Positions 1-6,498 of a stretch of DNA of 7,773 bases are shown in pieces. Source of the stretch: UBA8828 sp046315175. Lineage in GTDB: Bacteria > Verrucomicrobiota > Verrucomicrobiia > Opitutales > UBA953. The position numbers and the translations under genes were made by a program. The notes beneath the pieces are model-generated. The model did not search any database and had not been told where the DNA came from. It saw only the letters and a list, made by a program, of their open reading frames with translations. Position 1 is the stretch's first letter. Each line of letters starts with the position of its first letter. Where the stretch lies: assembly GCA_046315175.1 (NCBI GenBank), contig JBKDBK010000039.1, positions 1-7,773 of the forward strand, read 5' to 3'.

Positions 1-91
1 GCGCATCCGGATCAAGCTCCCCTCCGGCCAGATCAAGCGCCAGTGGGTCTCGGTCAAGGCCATCAAGGCCGGCCTGGTCGAGAAGGCCTAA
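1..91 (+). CDS. rpmB: 50S ribosomal protein L28, C-terminal fragment
   Basis: This is the 3' end of a gene whose start lies before the window. Reading from base 2, it gives 29 residues that begin RIRIKLPSGQIKRQW, end KAIKAGLVEKA, and stop at TAA 89-91. The basic beta-strand segment followed by 'V-S-x-K-A-[IL]-K-[AS]-G-x-V-E-[KR]' is the usual C-terminus of the L28 type found in Actinobacteria, Firmicutes and Verrucomicrobia. L28 is a small structural protein of the large ribosomal subunit that binds 23S rRNA. An intrinsic terminator starts 21 bases after the stop, so rpmB ends its transcript here. The identification rests on a short tail but the motif is distinctive. Confidence 0.82.
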   Translation, partial: RIRIKLPSGQIKRQWVSVKAIKAGLVEKA

Positions 92-112
92 TTCCCCTTC
101 CGCTCGCGATCC

Positions 113-135
113 AACCCGCTCCGGCGGGTTTTTTT
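113..135 (+). terminator. Rho-independent terminator of rpmB
   Basis: A 7-bp perfect stem, AACCCGC (113-119) with GCGGGTT (124-130), closes a TCCG tetraloop and runs into seven T residues (129-135). On the plus strand this is a textbook intrinsic terminator. On the minus strand no T-run follows, so it should not stop the convergent gene at 152-520. Confidence 0.9.
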
Positions 136-151
136 GCGCCCATTCCCTGCG

Positions 152-520
152 TCAGTCCTCCGCCAGGCCCTCTTTGTGCTTCATGAACTTGAAGAGCAGC
201 GAGCCGACGCGATGACAACGGTCAGCTAGGCTTTCGCAGGTTTGCTTGTCAATCAGACCGAGCCCGTAGACCACCAGCAATTGCGACCTGAGTTCCGAGG
301 CGGATCCTTTCGCTATGGATAGGAAGCGCAACTCGTCCTTTGCCGTGCTCCGTTCATACCCTTCGGCGATGTTCGACGAAATGGAGATGGCCGCGCGCTG
401 CATTTGGTCCCGCAGGCTCCACTCCTTGCCTAAGGGCGGCTGGCGGCACAGCGCATAAGTGTCGATGGCCAGCGACTTGGCCTCCTGCCAGACAACAAGG
501 TTTTCAAACCCCCTTTTCAT
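152..520 (-). CDS. Four-helix-bundle protein (23S rRNA intervening-sequence protein family)
   Basis: The 122-residue protein has the family signature: an N-terminal 'F-E-x-L-x-V-W-Q-x-A' (residues 5-14), the central 'L-R-D-Q-M-Q-R-A-A-I-S-I-S-S-N-I-A-E-G' (36-54), and the helix 'E-L-R-F-L-S-I-A-K-G-S-A-S-E-L' (63-77). This matches the S23/IVP family (Pfam PF05635, TIGR02436). The family was first seen in inserts within 23S rRNA genes but often stands alone; its biochemical role is unknown. No rRNA flanks it here. The gene runs against its neighbours, is about 57% GC in the sampled stretch 181-240, and uses codons such as AAA, GAA, TTA and AGG that are rare in the surrounding C-ending genes. 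This suggests recent acquisition. The start ATG (518-520) fits the family's usual N-terminus. Confidence 0.88.
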   Translation of the reverse strand: MKRGFENLVVWQEAKSLAIDTYALCRQPPLGKEWSLRDQMQRAAISISSNIAEGYERSTAKDELRFLSIAKGSASELRSQLLVVYGLGLIDKQTCESLADRCHRVGSLLFKFMKHKEGLAED

Positions 521-532
521 GAGCCCAAGCTA

Positions 533-551
533 GCTCGCTTGCCATGCGAGC
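533..551. repeat. Short inverted repeat upstream of the four-helix gene
   Basis: GCTCGC (533-538) is repeated inverted as GCGAGC (546-551) around a 7-base spacer, 13-31 bases upstream of the minus-strand ATG. It also overlaps the palindrome AGCTAGCT (528-535). It could be an operator or a 5'-UTR hairpin for the four-helix gene, or chance. No good promoter hexamers could be assigned around it. Confidence 0.3.
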
Positions 552-576
552 CAATCGGCTTCCGATGGGGTTTTTT
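551..576 (+). terminator. Terminator-like hairpin in the fabV upstream region
   Basis: The arms CC-A-ATCGG (551-558) and CCGATGG (562-568) form a 7-bp stem with one bulged A and a CTT loop, followed by GG and six T residues (571-576). It reads as a plus-strand intrinsic terminator, but no plus-strand gene ends between the rpmB terminator and here. It lies 94 bases before the fabV start. It may be a leftover terminator separated from its gene, or an attenuator if the fabV promoter lies upstream. Confidence 0.5.
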
Positions 577-626
577 ACTCGGCCATTCGCACCTGCCTCT
601 CCCTCCGCCCTCTCCGCCCGGCCTTC

Positions 627-643
627 TTTCATCCTTTTAACCC
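627..643 (-). repeat. Partial inverted copy of the GGATGAAA dispersed element
   Basis: The plus strand here reads TTTCATCCTTTTAACCC. This is the reverse complement of 6307-6324 with one base missing (the T in TAATCCC). It lies 28 bases before fabV in a pyrimidine-rich leader. The match is short, but the same motif recurs at 6307-6340 and, in diverged form, at 7637-7668. Confidence 0.4.
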
Positions 644-670
644 GCGCCCCCCTCCGCTAATCCTCCCTCC

Positions 671-1876
671 ATGGCCTCCGTTGTCCTCAAGCCCCGGGTT
701 CGCGGCTTCATCTGCCTGACCGCCCACCCCGAAGGCTGCGCCGCCCACATCCGCGAGCAGATCGCCCACGTGAAGTCCCGCCCGCCCCTCAAGGACGGCC
801 CCAAGTCCGTCCTGGTCCTCGGCTCCTCGACCGGCTACGGACTGGCCTCGCGCATCACCGCCGCCTTCGGCTCCGGCGCCGCCACCCTCGGCGTCGCCTT
901 CGAGCGGCCCGGCGAGGGCGACAAGTCCGCCAGCCCCGGCTGGTACAACACCGTCGCCTTCCATGACGAGGCACGCAAGGCCGGCCTCAAGGCCTTCTAC
1001 CTCAACGGCGACGCCTTCTCCAACGAGCTCAAGGCCCAGGTTGTCGACCTGATCAAGTCACGCATGCCCGGCGGCAAGGTCGACCTTGTCGTCTACTCCC
1101 TCGCCTCGCCCCGGCGCACCGACCCTCGCACCGGCGAGACCCACAAGTCCGTCCTCAAGCCGGTCGGCCAGTCCTTCCACGCCAAGAACCTCGACACCGA
1201 CCGCAAGGTCGTCAACGACGTCACCCTCGAGGCCGCCACGCCCGAGGACATCGCCAACACCGTCAAGGTCATGGGCGGAGAGGACTGGGAGCTCTGGATG
1301 GAGGCGCTCGACCAGGCCGGCGTCCTCGCCGACGGCGCCCAGTCCGTCGCCTACTCCTACATCGGGCCCAAGGTCACCTGGCCCATCTACAAGGACGGCA
1401 CCATCGGCAAGGCCAAGGAGGACCTCGAGAAGGCCGGCGCCCGGATCGACGCCCTCCTCAAGCTCCGCCGCGGCCGGGCCTTCGTCTCCGTCAACAAGGC
1501 CGTCGTCACCCAGGCCTCGTCCGCCATCCCCGTCGTCCCGCTCTACATCTCACTTCTCTTCAAGGTCATGAAGGCCAAGGGCACGCACGAGGGCTGCGTC
1601 GAGCAGATCCAGCGCCTCCTCGAGCGCCAGATGTACAACGGCAACGCGCTCGACTTCGACGACGCCGGCCGCGTCCGGCTCGACGACTGGGAGATGGCGC
1701 CCGACGTCCAGGACGCCGTCTTCGCCCTCTGGCCCAAGGTCACCACCGAGACCCTCGACGCCCTCGGCGACTTCGCCGGCTACCAGTCCGACTTCCTCAA
1801 GCTCTTCGGCTTCGGCCTCGCCGGCGTCGACTACGACAAACCCACCGAGGTCGAGCGCCCGGTCGCCGACGCCTGA
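671..1876 (+). CDS. fabV: Enoyl-ACP reductase / trans-2-enoyl-CoA reductase, FabV-Ter family
   Basis: The enzyme reduces the trans-2 double bond of enoyl-ACP (or enoyl-CoA) with NADH, the last step of each fatty-acid elongation cycle, in the cytosol. At 401 residues it has the full family length. The N-terminus KPRVRGFICLTAHPEGC (7-23) is the FabV hallmark. The NADH-binding loop is GSSTGYGLASR (51-61). E78 in VAFERPG lies where FabV and Ter carry the acidic residue linked to NADH preference. The catalytic pair is Y240-x8-K249, in place of the x6 spacing of FabI. FabV enzymes typically resist triclosan. FabV and Ter cannot be told apart from sequence alone; Ter proteins favour crotonyl-CoA. 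The ATG is chosen because the family motif begins just after it. The leader is pyrimidine-rich with no Shine-Dalgarno sequence. It is the first gene of an apparent operon with parA and dgkA. Confidence 0.95.
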   Translation: MASVVLKPRVRGFICLTAHPEGCAAHIREQIAHVKSRPPLKDGPKSVLVLGSSTGYGLASRITAAFGSGAATLGVAFERPGEGDKSASPGWYNTVAFHDEARKAGLKAFYLNGDAFSNELKAQVVDLIKSRMPGGKVDLVVYSLASPRRTDPRTGETHKSVLKPVGQSFHAKNLDTDRKVVNDVTLEAATPEDIANTVKVMGGEDWELWMEALDQAGVLADGAQSVAYSYIGPKVTWPIYKDGTIGKAKEDLEKAGARIDALLKLRRGRAFVSVNKAVVTQASSAIPVVPLYISLLFKVMKAKGTHEGCVEQIQRLLERQMYNGNALDFDDAGRVRLDDWEMAPDVQDAVFALWPKVTTETLDALGDFAGYQSDFLKLFGFGLAGVDYDKPTEVERPVADA

Positions 1877-1878
1877 CC

Positions 1879-2652
1879 GTGGCCAAGGTCTTCGCCATCG
1901 CCAACCAGAAGGGCGGGGTCGGCAAGACCACCACCGCCGTCAACCTCGCCGCCGGCCTCGCCCGCCTCGGCCTGCCCACCCTGCTCGTCGACCTCGACGC
2001 CCAGGCCAACGCCACCAGCGCCCTCGGCCTCGAGAAGACGCCCGGCGGCTCGCTCTACCGCGTCCTCCACGGCGAGGGCGCCGCCGCCGACAAGGTCATC
2101 CCCTCCGGCATCGAGCGCCTCGACCTCATTCCCTCCGAGCTCGACCTCGCCGCCCTCGAGTCCGAGCTCGCCGCGGCCGACGGCTTCCTCGGCCGCCTCC
2201 GCGACGCCCTCCAGCCCCTCCTTCGCTCGGGCAAATACCGCGCCGTCGTCATCGACTGCCCACCCGCCCTCGGCGTCCTCTCGATGAGCGCCCTCGCCGC
2301 CGCCGACCACCTCCTCGTCGCCCTCCAGACCGAGTACCTCGCCCTCGAGGGCCTCGGCCAGATCCTCGGCGTCGTCGACCAGCTCAAGGCCGCCGGCGCC
2401 ACCCAGGCGCTCGACGTCGGCGGCATCGTCATGACCATGTACGACGTCCGCACCAAGCTCTCCCGCCAGGTCGTCGAGGAGGTCATGAAGCACTTCCCCC
2501 AGCTCGTCCTCCGCTCGCACATCCCCCGCTCCATCCGGCTCTCCGAGGCGCCCAGCCACGGCAAGACCATCTTCGACTACGACCCCCACTCCCCCGGCGC
2601 CGCCGCCTACGAGGCCCTCGCCAAGGAGGTCGCCGAGCGGTTCAAGCTCTGA
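1879..2652 (+). CDS. parA: Chromosome-partitioning ATPase ParA (Soj type)
   Basis: ParA is an ATP-dependent, non-specifically DNA-binding protein that, with ParB bound at parS, moves replicated origins apart. The 257-residue protein has the deviant Walker A KGGVGKTT (11-18), Walker A' LLVDLDAQANATSALG (35-50, D40 the conserved Asp) and Walker B VVIDCPP (123-129). The C-terminal Soj block has MTMYDVRTKLS (185-195) and SHIPRSIRLSEAPSHGK (213-229), whose arginines are DNA-contact candidates in this family. It lacks the N-terminal domain of plasmid-type ParA. In the A' motif, the usual DPQ(G/A)N is DAQAN, a mild variation. The start is GTG at 1879, two bases after the fabV stop, which implies translational coupling; there is no Shine-Dalgarno sequence. 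No parB follows: the next gene is dgkA. Confidence 0.95.
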   Translation: MAKVFAIANQKGGVGKTTTAVNLAAGLARLGLPTLLVDLDAQANATSALGLEKTPGGSLYRVLHGEGAAADKVIPSGIERLDLIPSELDLAALESELAAADGFLGRLRDALQPLLRSGKYRAVVIDCPPALGVLSMSALAAADHLLVALQTEYLALEGLGQILGVVDQLKAAGATQALDVGGIVMTMYDVRTKLSRQVVEEVMKHFPQLVLRSHIPRSIRLSEAPSHGKTIFDYDPHSPGAAAYEALAKEVAERFKL

Positions 2653-2655
2653 CCC

Positions 2656-3087
2656 GTGCCCGCCCCCGTCCCGCCCAAGCCCACCCACGCCTCGCGGATG
2701 AAGTCCCGCGGCGGCTTCGCCCGCGTCTGGAACGCCCTCGGCTACACCGTCGACGGCCTCCGCGCCGCCTGGACCCACGAGCACGCCTTCCGCCAGGAAC
2801 TCCTCGCCTGCGCCCCCTTCGCCCTCGCCGCCTGGACCCTCCCCGGTCTCTCCGCCTGGGTCCGCGCCCTCCTCTTCGGCTCCCTCCTCCTCATCCTCGT
2901 CGTCGAGCTTCTCAACTCCTCCATCGAGGCCAACACCGACCACATCACCCTCGAGCGCCATCCCCTCGCCAAGCGGGCCAAGGACATGGGCTCGGCCGCC
3001 GTCTTCCTCGCCATCGTCAACGCCGCCGTCATCTGGGTCTGCTGCCTCTGGTCCGCCTACGGCAACACCCTGCTGCGCTGGTTTTAA
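2656..3087 (+). CDS. dgkA: Diacylglycerol/undecaprenol kinase, DgkA family membrane protein
   Basis: This integral membrane kinase phosphorylates diacylglycerol (Gram-negative DgkA) or undecaprenol (Gram-positive homologues), recycling lipid for phospholipid or cell-wall synthesis. The 143-residue product has the amphipathic start GLRAAWTHEHAFRQELL (34-50), then three hydrophobic segments (about 51-66, 68-88, 113-133). The active-site motif ELLNSSIEANTD (84-95) has E84, N87, E91 and D95, and RAKDMGSAAV (107-116) is the other family signature. The GTG start at 2656, three bases after the parA stop, fits the coupling seen for parA. ATG at 2698 would give 129 residues, closer to the 122 of E. 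coli, and would remove a Pro-rich N-terminus (PAPVPPKPTHAS), so the start is uncertain. The substrate cannot be decided from sequence. It is the last gene of the fabV operon; no U-tract terminator follows, only a GA-rich array. Confidence 0.92.
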   Translation: MPAPVPPKPTHASRMKSRGGFARVWNALGYTVDGLRAAWTHEHAFRQELLACAPFALAAWTLPGLSAWVRALLFGSLLLILVVELLNSSIEANTDHITLERHPLAKRAKDMGSAAVFLAIVNAAVIWVCCLWSAYGNTLLRWF

Positions 3088-3091
3088 TCAA

Positions 3092-3145
3092 GAGGCGGAG
3101 GATAGGGAGGATACGGAGGAGGCGAAGGATACGGAGGAGGTGGAG
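3092..3145 (+). repeat. GA-rich nonamer array downstream of dgkA
   Basis: Six tandem 9-bp units fill 54 bases: GAGGCGGAG, GATAGGGAG, GATACGGAG, GAGGCGAAG, GATACGGAG, GAGGTGGAG. The two flavours GATACGGAG and GAGGCGGAG roughly alternate. The array starts 4 bases after the dgkA stop and contains several GGAGG cores. Its last three units (3119-3145) are complementary to both CU-rich arrays before xylA. Confidence 0.85.
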
Positions 3146-3176
3146 GAAGCTGCGGGGGGCTTTGTCCCATCATCCT

Positions 3177-3182
3177 TATAAT
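3177..3182 (+). promoter_or_regulatory. Candidate -10 element (TATAAT) upstream of xylA
   Basis: A perfect TATAAT occurs in otherwise very GC-rich DNA between dgkA and xylA, 180 bases before the xylA ATG. No convincing TTGACA-like hexamer lies 16-18 bases upstream (that space is G-rich), so an activator or a non-housekeeping sigma factor would be needed. Transcription from here would give a leader of about 175 nt holding both CU arrays but not the GA array. Confidence 0.35.
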
Positions 3183-3238
3183 CCCTATCCTTCCCACCCT
3201 CCGCTCCCCGGCTCCTTTCTCCGCCCTTTGTCTTTATC

Positions 3239-3265
3239 CTCCGCCTCCTCCGTATCCTCCGCCTC
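3239..3265 (+). repeat. CU-rich nonamer array A in the xylA upstream region
   Basis: Three tandem 9-bp units: CTCCGCCTC, CTCCGTATC, CTCCGCCTC, directly preceded by GTCTTTATC (3230-3238). The reverse complement matches 3119-3145 with one A-C mismatch and one G-U pair out of 27 positions. Confidence 0.85.
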
Positions 3266-3304
3266 CAGCTTTCCCCTCCGCCTCCCCCGGCCTCTGTCTT
3301 TATC

Positions 3305-3340
3305 CTTCGCCTCCTCCGCCTCCTTCGTATCCTTCGCCTC
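3305..3340 (+). repeat. CU-rich nonamer array B directly before xylA
   Basis: Four tandem 9-bp units: CTTCGCCTC, CTCCGCCTC, CTTCGTATC, CTTCGCCTC, again directly preceded by GTCTTTATC (3296-3304). The array ends 22 bases before the xylA ATG. Units 2-4 (3314-3340) can pair with 3119-3145 at all 27 positions if two G-U pairs are allowed. Bases 3302-3332 are identical to 6505-6535. Confidence 0.85.
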
Positions 3341-3362
3341 CGGTCTTCTTCCCTCCCCCCCC

Positions 3363-4700
3363 ATGCCCCGCCAAGCCCGCCTCCCCCGCAAGGAACACTT
3401 CCCCGGCATCCCCCGCGTCGAGTTCGAGGGCCCGCGCTCGCGAAACCCGTTCGCGTTCCGGCATTACAACCCCGCCGAGAAGGTCGGCGGCAAGACCATG
3501 GCCGAGCACCTGCGCTTCGCCGCCGCCTACTGGCACGTCATGCGCAACGGCCTCGGCGACCCCTTCGGCGCCGCCACCGCCCTCATGCCCTGGGACGACG
3601 GCACCGAGTCGCTCGACAACGCCCTGCGCCGCATCCCCGTCTTCTTTGAGTTCCTCGAGAAGTGCCGGATCGACTTCTATTGCTTCCACGACCGGGACGT
3701 CGCCCCCGAGGGCCGCACCCTCGCCGAGACCCACGCCAACCTCGCCCGCGTCACCAAGGAGCTCAAGGCCCACCAGCGCGCCTCCGGCAAGCGCCTCCTC
3801 TGGGGCACCGCCTGCCTCTTCGCCCACCCCCGCTACGCCCAGGGCGCCGCCACCTCGCCCTCGGCCGACGTCTTCGCCTACGCCGCCAGCCAGGTCCGCC
3901 ACGCCCTCGAGGCCACCCACGCCCTCGGCGGCAAGGGCTACGTCTTCTGGGGCGGCCGCGAGGGCTACGCCAGCCTCCTCAACACCGACATGGGCCGCGA
4001 ACTCTCCCACCTCGCCGCCCTCCTCCACCTCGCCGTCGACCACGCCCGTCGCATCGGCTTCAAGGGCCAGTTCTACATCGAGCCCAAGCCCCGCGAGCCC
4101 TCCACCCACCAGTACGACTCCGACGCCGCCGCCTGCCTCAACTTCCTCCGCGAGCACGGCCTTCTCCGCCACTTCAAGCTCAACCTCGAGACCAACCACG
4201 CCACCCTCGCCGGCCACACCATGGAGCACGAGATGGAGGTCGCCCTCGCCGCCGGCGCCCTCGGCTCGATCGACGCCAACCGCGGCGACACCCTCGTCGG
4301 CTGGGACACCGACCAGTTCCCCACCGACCTCTACCTCACCACCAACATCATGCTGCGCGTCCTGCGCATGGGCGGCTTCGCCACCGGCGGCCTCAACTTC
4401 GACGCCAAGCGCCGCCGCGAGTCCCACGAGCCCGCCGACCTCTTCCACGCCCACATCGGCGGCATGGACGCCTTCGCCCGCGGCCTCAAGGTCGCCCACT
4501 CGCTCCTCAAGGACGGGCGCCTCGACCGCTTCGTCGGCCGCCGCTACGCCTCGTGGGACACCGGCATCGGCCGCAAGGTCGAGCAGGGCAAGGTCACCCT
4601 CGCCCAGCTCGACGCCTACGCCCAGGGCATCAAGCCCCCGCGCCTCGACTCCGGCCGGCAGGAGCTCCTCGAGAACCTCATCAACGACCACCTGCGCTGA
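3363..4700 (+). CDS. xylA: Xylose isomerase (class II)
   Basis: XylA is a cytosolic, divalent-metal TIM-barrel enzyme interconverting D-xylose and D-xylulose. The product is 445 residues (E. coli XylA 440) and aligns by eye along its length. It has RNPFAFRHYNP (27-37), then FYCFHDRDVAPEG (105-117) with catalytic H109 and D112, and YVFWGGREGY (193-202). The metal and substrate ligands are all present: E240 and K242 in IEPKPREP, E276 and H279 in LETNHATLAGH, D304 in SIDANRGD, D315 and D317 in GWDTDQFP, D347 in GGLNFDAKRRRES. The reading frame stays open back to 3162, but the extra 67 residues are only the translated repeat tract. The ATG at 3363 matches the family start. No Shine-Dalgarno sequence precedes it. 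xylB follows after 5 bases. Confidence 0.97.
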   Translation: MPRQARLPRKEHFPGIPRVEFEGPRSRNPFAFRHYNPAEKVGGKTMAEHLRFAAAYWHVMRNGLGDPFGAATALMPWDDGTESLDNALRRIPVFFEFLEKCRIDFYCFHDRDVAPEGRTLAETHANLARVTKELKAHQRASGKRLLWGTACLFAHPRYAQGAATSPSADVFAYAASQVRHALEATHALGGKGYVFWGGREGYASLLNTDMGRELSHLAALLHLAVDHARRIGFKGQFYIEPKPREPSTHQYDSDAAACLNFLREHGLLRHFKLNLETNHATLAGHTMEHEMEVALAAGALGSIDANRGDTLVGWDTDQFPTDLYLTTNIMLRVLRMGGFATGGLNFDAKRRRESHEPADLFHAHIGGMDAFARGLKVAHSLLKDGRLDRFVGRRYASWDTGIGRKVEQGKVTLAQLDAYAQGIKPPRLDSGRQELLENLINDHLR

Positions 4701-4705
4701 GCGCC

Positions 4706-6235
4706 ATGCCGCTCGCCCTCGGCATCGACCTCTCCACCCAGGGCGTCACCGCCCTGCTTGTCGACACCGACCGCGGCGCCCTCCTCGCCCGAGCCCGCGC
4801 CGCCTTCGGGCCCGACTTCCCCTCCCGCGGCCACCCCGACGGCTTCCTGCCCGGCGGCGCCTCCGGCGAGGTCCACGCCGATCCCCTCCTCTGGCTCGAC
4901 GGCCTCCAGCTCGCCCTCGACCGCCTCGCCGCGTCCGCCGACCTCTCCCAAGTCGCCGCCCTCGCCGTCTCCGGCCAGCAGCACGGCAGCGTCTACCTGG
5001 CCGACGGCTTCGCCACCGCACTCGCCGACGCCGATTCCTCCCAGTCCCTCGCCGCCAAGCTCGCGCCCTTCCTCTCCCGCCGCACCTCGCCTATCTGGAT
5101 GGACAGCTCCACGGGCGAGGACTGCCAAGCCATCGCCGCCGCCCTCGGCGGCCACCAAGCCGCCTGCGACCTCACCGGCAGCACCGTCACCGCGCGCTTC
5201 ACCGGCCCCCAAATCCGCCGCTTCGCCCGCCTCGAGCCCGCCGCCTGGTCCCGCACCGCGCGCGTCCACCTCGTCTCCTCCTTCGCCACCTCCATCCTGG
5301 CCGGGCGCGACGCGCCCATCGACACCGGCGACGGCGCCGGCATGAACCTCATGGATCTCGCCGCCGGCGCCTGGTCCCCCGCCGCCCTCGCCGCCACCGC
5401 GCCCGACCTCGCCCGCCGGCTTCCCCCCGTCGTCCCCGGACCCACCCTCGTCGGCCCCGTCTCCGCCTACCTTGTCGCGCGCCACGGCTTCTCGCCGCGC
5501 TGCCAGGTCGTCGTCGGCACCGGCGACAACCCCTCCAGCCTCGTCGGCATGGGCGCCTCCCGCCCCGGCCAGGTCGTCGTCAGCCTCGGCACCAGCGACA
5601 CCCTCTTCGCCGCCATCGACGGCGCCCGCACCGACCCCGCCGGCCTCGGCCACGCCTTCGGCAACCCCCTGGGCGGCACCATGAGCCTCGTCTGCGTCCG
5701 CAACGGCTCCCTCGCGCGCGACGCCATCCGCCGCGAGCTCGGCCTCGCCGATTGGTCCGCCTTCGCCGCCGCCATCGATGCCGCCCCGCCCGCGCAATCC
5801 GCCATCCTTCCCCTCGAGCAGGACGAGATCACGCCCCGCCGCCCCGCCGGCCGAGTTGCCGTCGGCGCCGCCGTCTCCGGCCCGGCCCTCGCCCGCGCCG
5901 CCGTCGAGGGCCAGGCCCTCAGCCTCCGCCTCCACAGCCGCTGGGTCGGCACCCCCACCACCCGCCTCCTCCTCACCGGCGGCGCCTCCGAGAATCCCGC
6001 CATCGCCCAGGTCTTCGCCGACGTCTTCGGCGCGCCCGTCCTCCGCCTCGCCGTCTCCGATTCCGCCGCTCTCGGCGCCGCCCTGCGCGCCGCCCACGCC
6101 GCCTGCGGCTCATCGCTCGCCGACCTCGAGGCCGCCTTCTGCCAGCCCGCCCCCGGCATCGTCCAGCCCCGTTCCCACCTCGCCCCCGCCTACGCCGCCT
6201 TGGAATCGGCCCTCGCCGCGGCCCTCCGCGCCTAA
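4706..6235 (+). CDS. xylB: Xylulokinase, FGGY family, eukaryote-like subgroup
   Basis: XylB phosphorylates D-xylulose with ATP to D-xylulose 5-phosphate, feeding XylA's product into the pentose phosphate pathway. The 509-residue protein has the FGGY layout: the first phosphate loop GIDLSTQGVTALLVD (6-20), AVSGQQHGS (87-95), substrate-site PIWMDSST (129-136), catalytic Asp in GTGDNPSSLVGMG (271-283, D274), second phosphate loop VSLGTSDTLF (292-301) and adenosine motif LLLTGGASENP (421-431). Several segments (PIWMDSST, LTGSTVTARFTGPQI, LVSSFATSILAG, DGAGMNLMDL, GTGDNPSSL) resemble human XYLB and yeast XKS1 much more than E. coli XylB. It also has the longer N-terminal half of that group. The frame is open upstream through xylA, so the start is set by the ATG 5 bases after the xylA stop and by the family N-terminus. 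Confidence 0.94.
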   Translation: MPLALGIDLSTQGVTALLVDTDRGALLARARAAFGPDFPSRGHPDGFLPGGASGEVHADPLLWLDGLQLALDRLAASADLSQVAALAVSGQQHGSVYLADGFATALADADSSQSLAAKLAPFLSRRTSPIWMDSSTGEDCQAIAAALGGHQAACDLTGSTVTARFTGPQIRRFARLEPAAWSRTARVHLVSSFATSILAGRDAPIDTGDGAGMNLMDLAAGAWSPAALAATAPDLARRLPPVVPGPTLVGPVSAYLVARHGFSPRCQVVVGTGDNPSSLVGMGASRPGQVVVSLGTSDTLFAAIDGARTDPAGLGHAFGNPLGGTMSLVCVRNGSLARDAIRRELGLADWSAFAAAIDAAPPAQSAILPLEQDEITPRRPAGRVAVGAAVSGPALARAAVEGQALSLRLHSRWVGTPTTRLLLTGGASENPAIAQVFADVFGAPVLRLAVSDSAALGAALRAAHAACGSSLADLEAAFCQPAPGIVQPRSHLAPAYAALESALAAALRA

Positions 6236-6306
6236 ATCCTTTTTCGTCTTTAATCCCCCCTCTCGCCCCTCATCCTTCCTCCCCGCCCTAACCCTATTCC
6301 CCTGCA

Positions 6307-6341
6307 GGGATTAAAAGGATGAAACGATGAAGGGATGAAGG
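6307..6341 (+). repeat. GGATGAAACGATGAAGG dispersed element, copy 1
   Basis: A purine block made of near-repeats (GGATTAAA, AGGATGAAA, CGATGAAGG, GATGAAGG) starts 71 bases after the xylB stop. Bases 6309-6340 align without gaps to 7637-7668 at 26 of 32 positions, and all six differences are transitions. Confidence 0.7.
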
Positions 6342-6498
6342 AACCCACCCACCCTCTCCGCCCTCTCCCCTAATTCCCTCTTCCCCTTCGTTTTCCTTCC
6401 CATCCTTCCGTTCCTCCCCGTCTTCCCCATTCTGCATCTTTTCACCCCCTAACCCCCTCATCTCTTCATCCCTTAATCTCCTTCATCCCTCTCGAATC

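Noticed and set aside
152..520. Intervening sequence inside a 23S rRNA gene
   Set aside because: The protein family fits, but neither flank is rRNA; rpmB is on one side and fabV on the other.
3147..3162. Intrinsic terminator after dgkA using AAGC/GCTT
   Set aside because: Only four base pairs and no T-run follow; too weak to call.
3239..3340. CRISPR array
   Set aside because: Units are 9 bp, contiguous and degenerate, with no spacers and no cas genes nearby.
3162..3362. In-frame 67-residue N-terminal extension of XylA
   Set aside because: It is rich in Ser, Pro, Ala and Leu, is simply the translation of the nonamer repeats and pyrimidine tract, and has no counterpart in XylA. The ATG at 3363 gives the normal length and N-terminus.
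3300..4691. Long minus-strand open frame of 463 codons opposite xylA
   Set aside because: Its Gly/Ala/Glu/Val-rich composition is the mirror of C-ending codons in xylA; no family motif. The same applies to 1831-2961, 4616-6097 and 6473-7714 on the minus strand.
3646..6291. Long plus-strand frame of 881 codons overlapping xylA and xylB
   Set aside because: It is made almost only of Ser, Pro, Arg, Thr and Ala, typical of a shifted frame over GC-rich codons, and it conflicts with two well-supported genes.
6300..6309. Palindrome CCCTGCAGGG as an operator
   Set aside because: A 10-bp palindrome in GC-rich DNA is easily a chance event and no second copy was found in the window.
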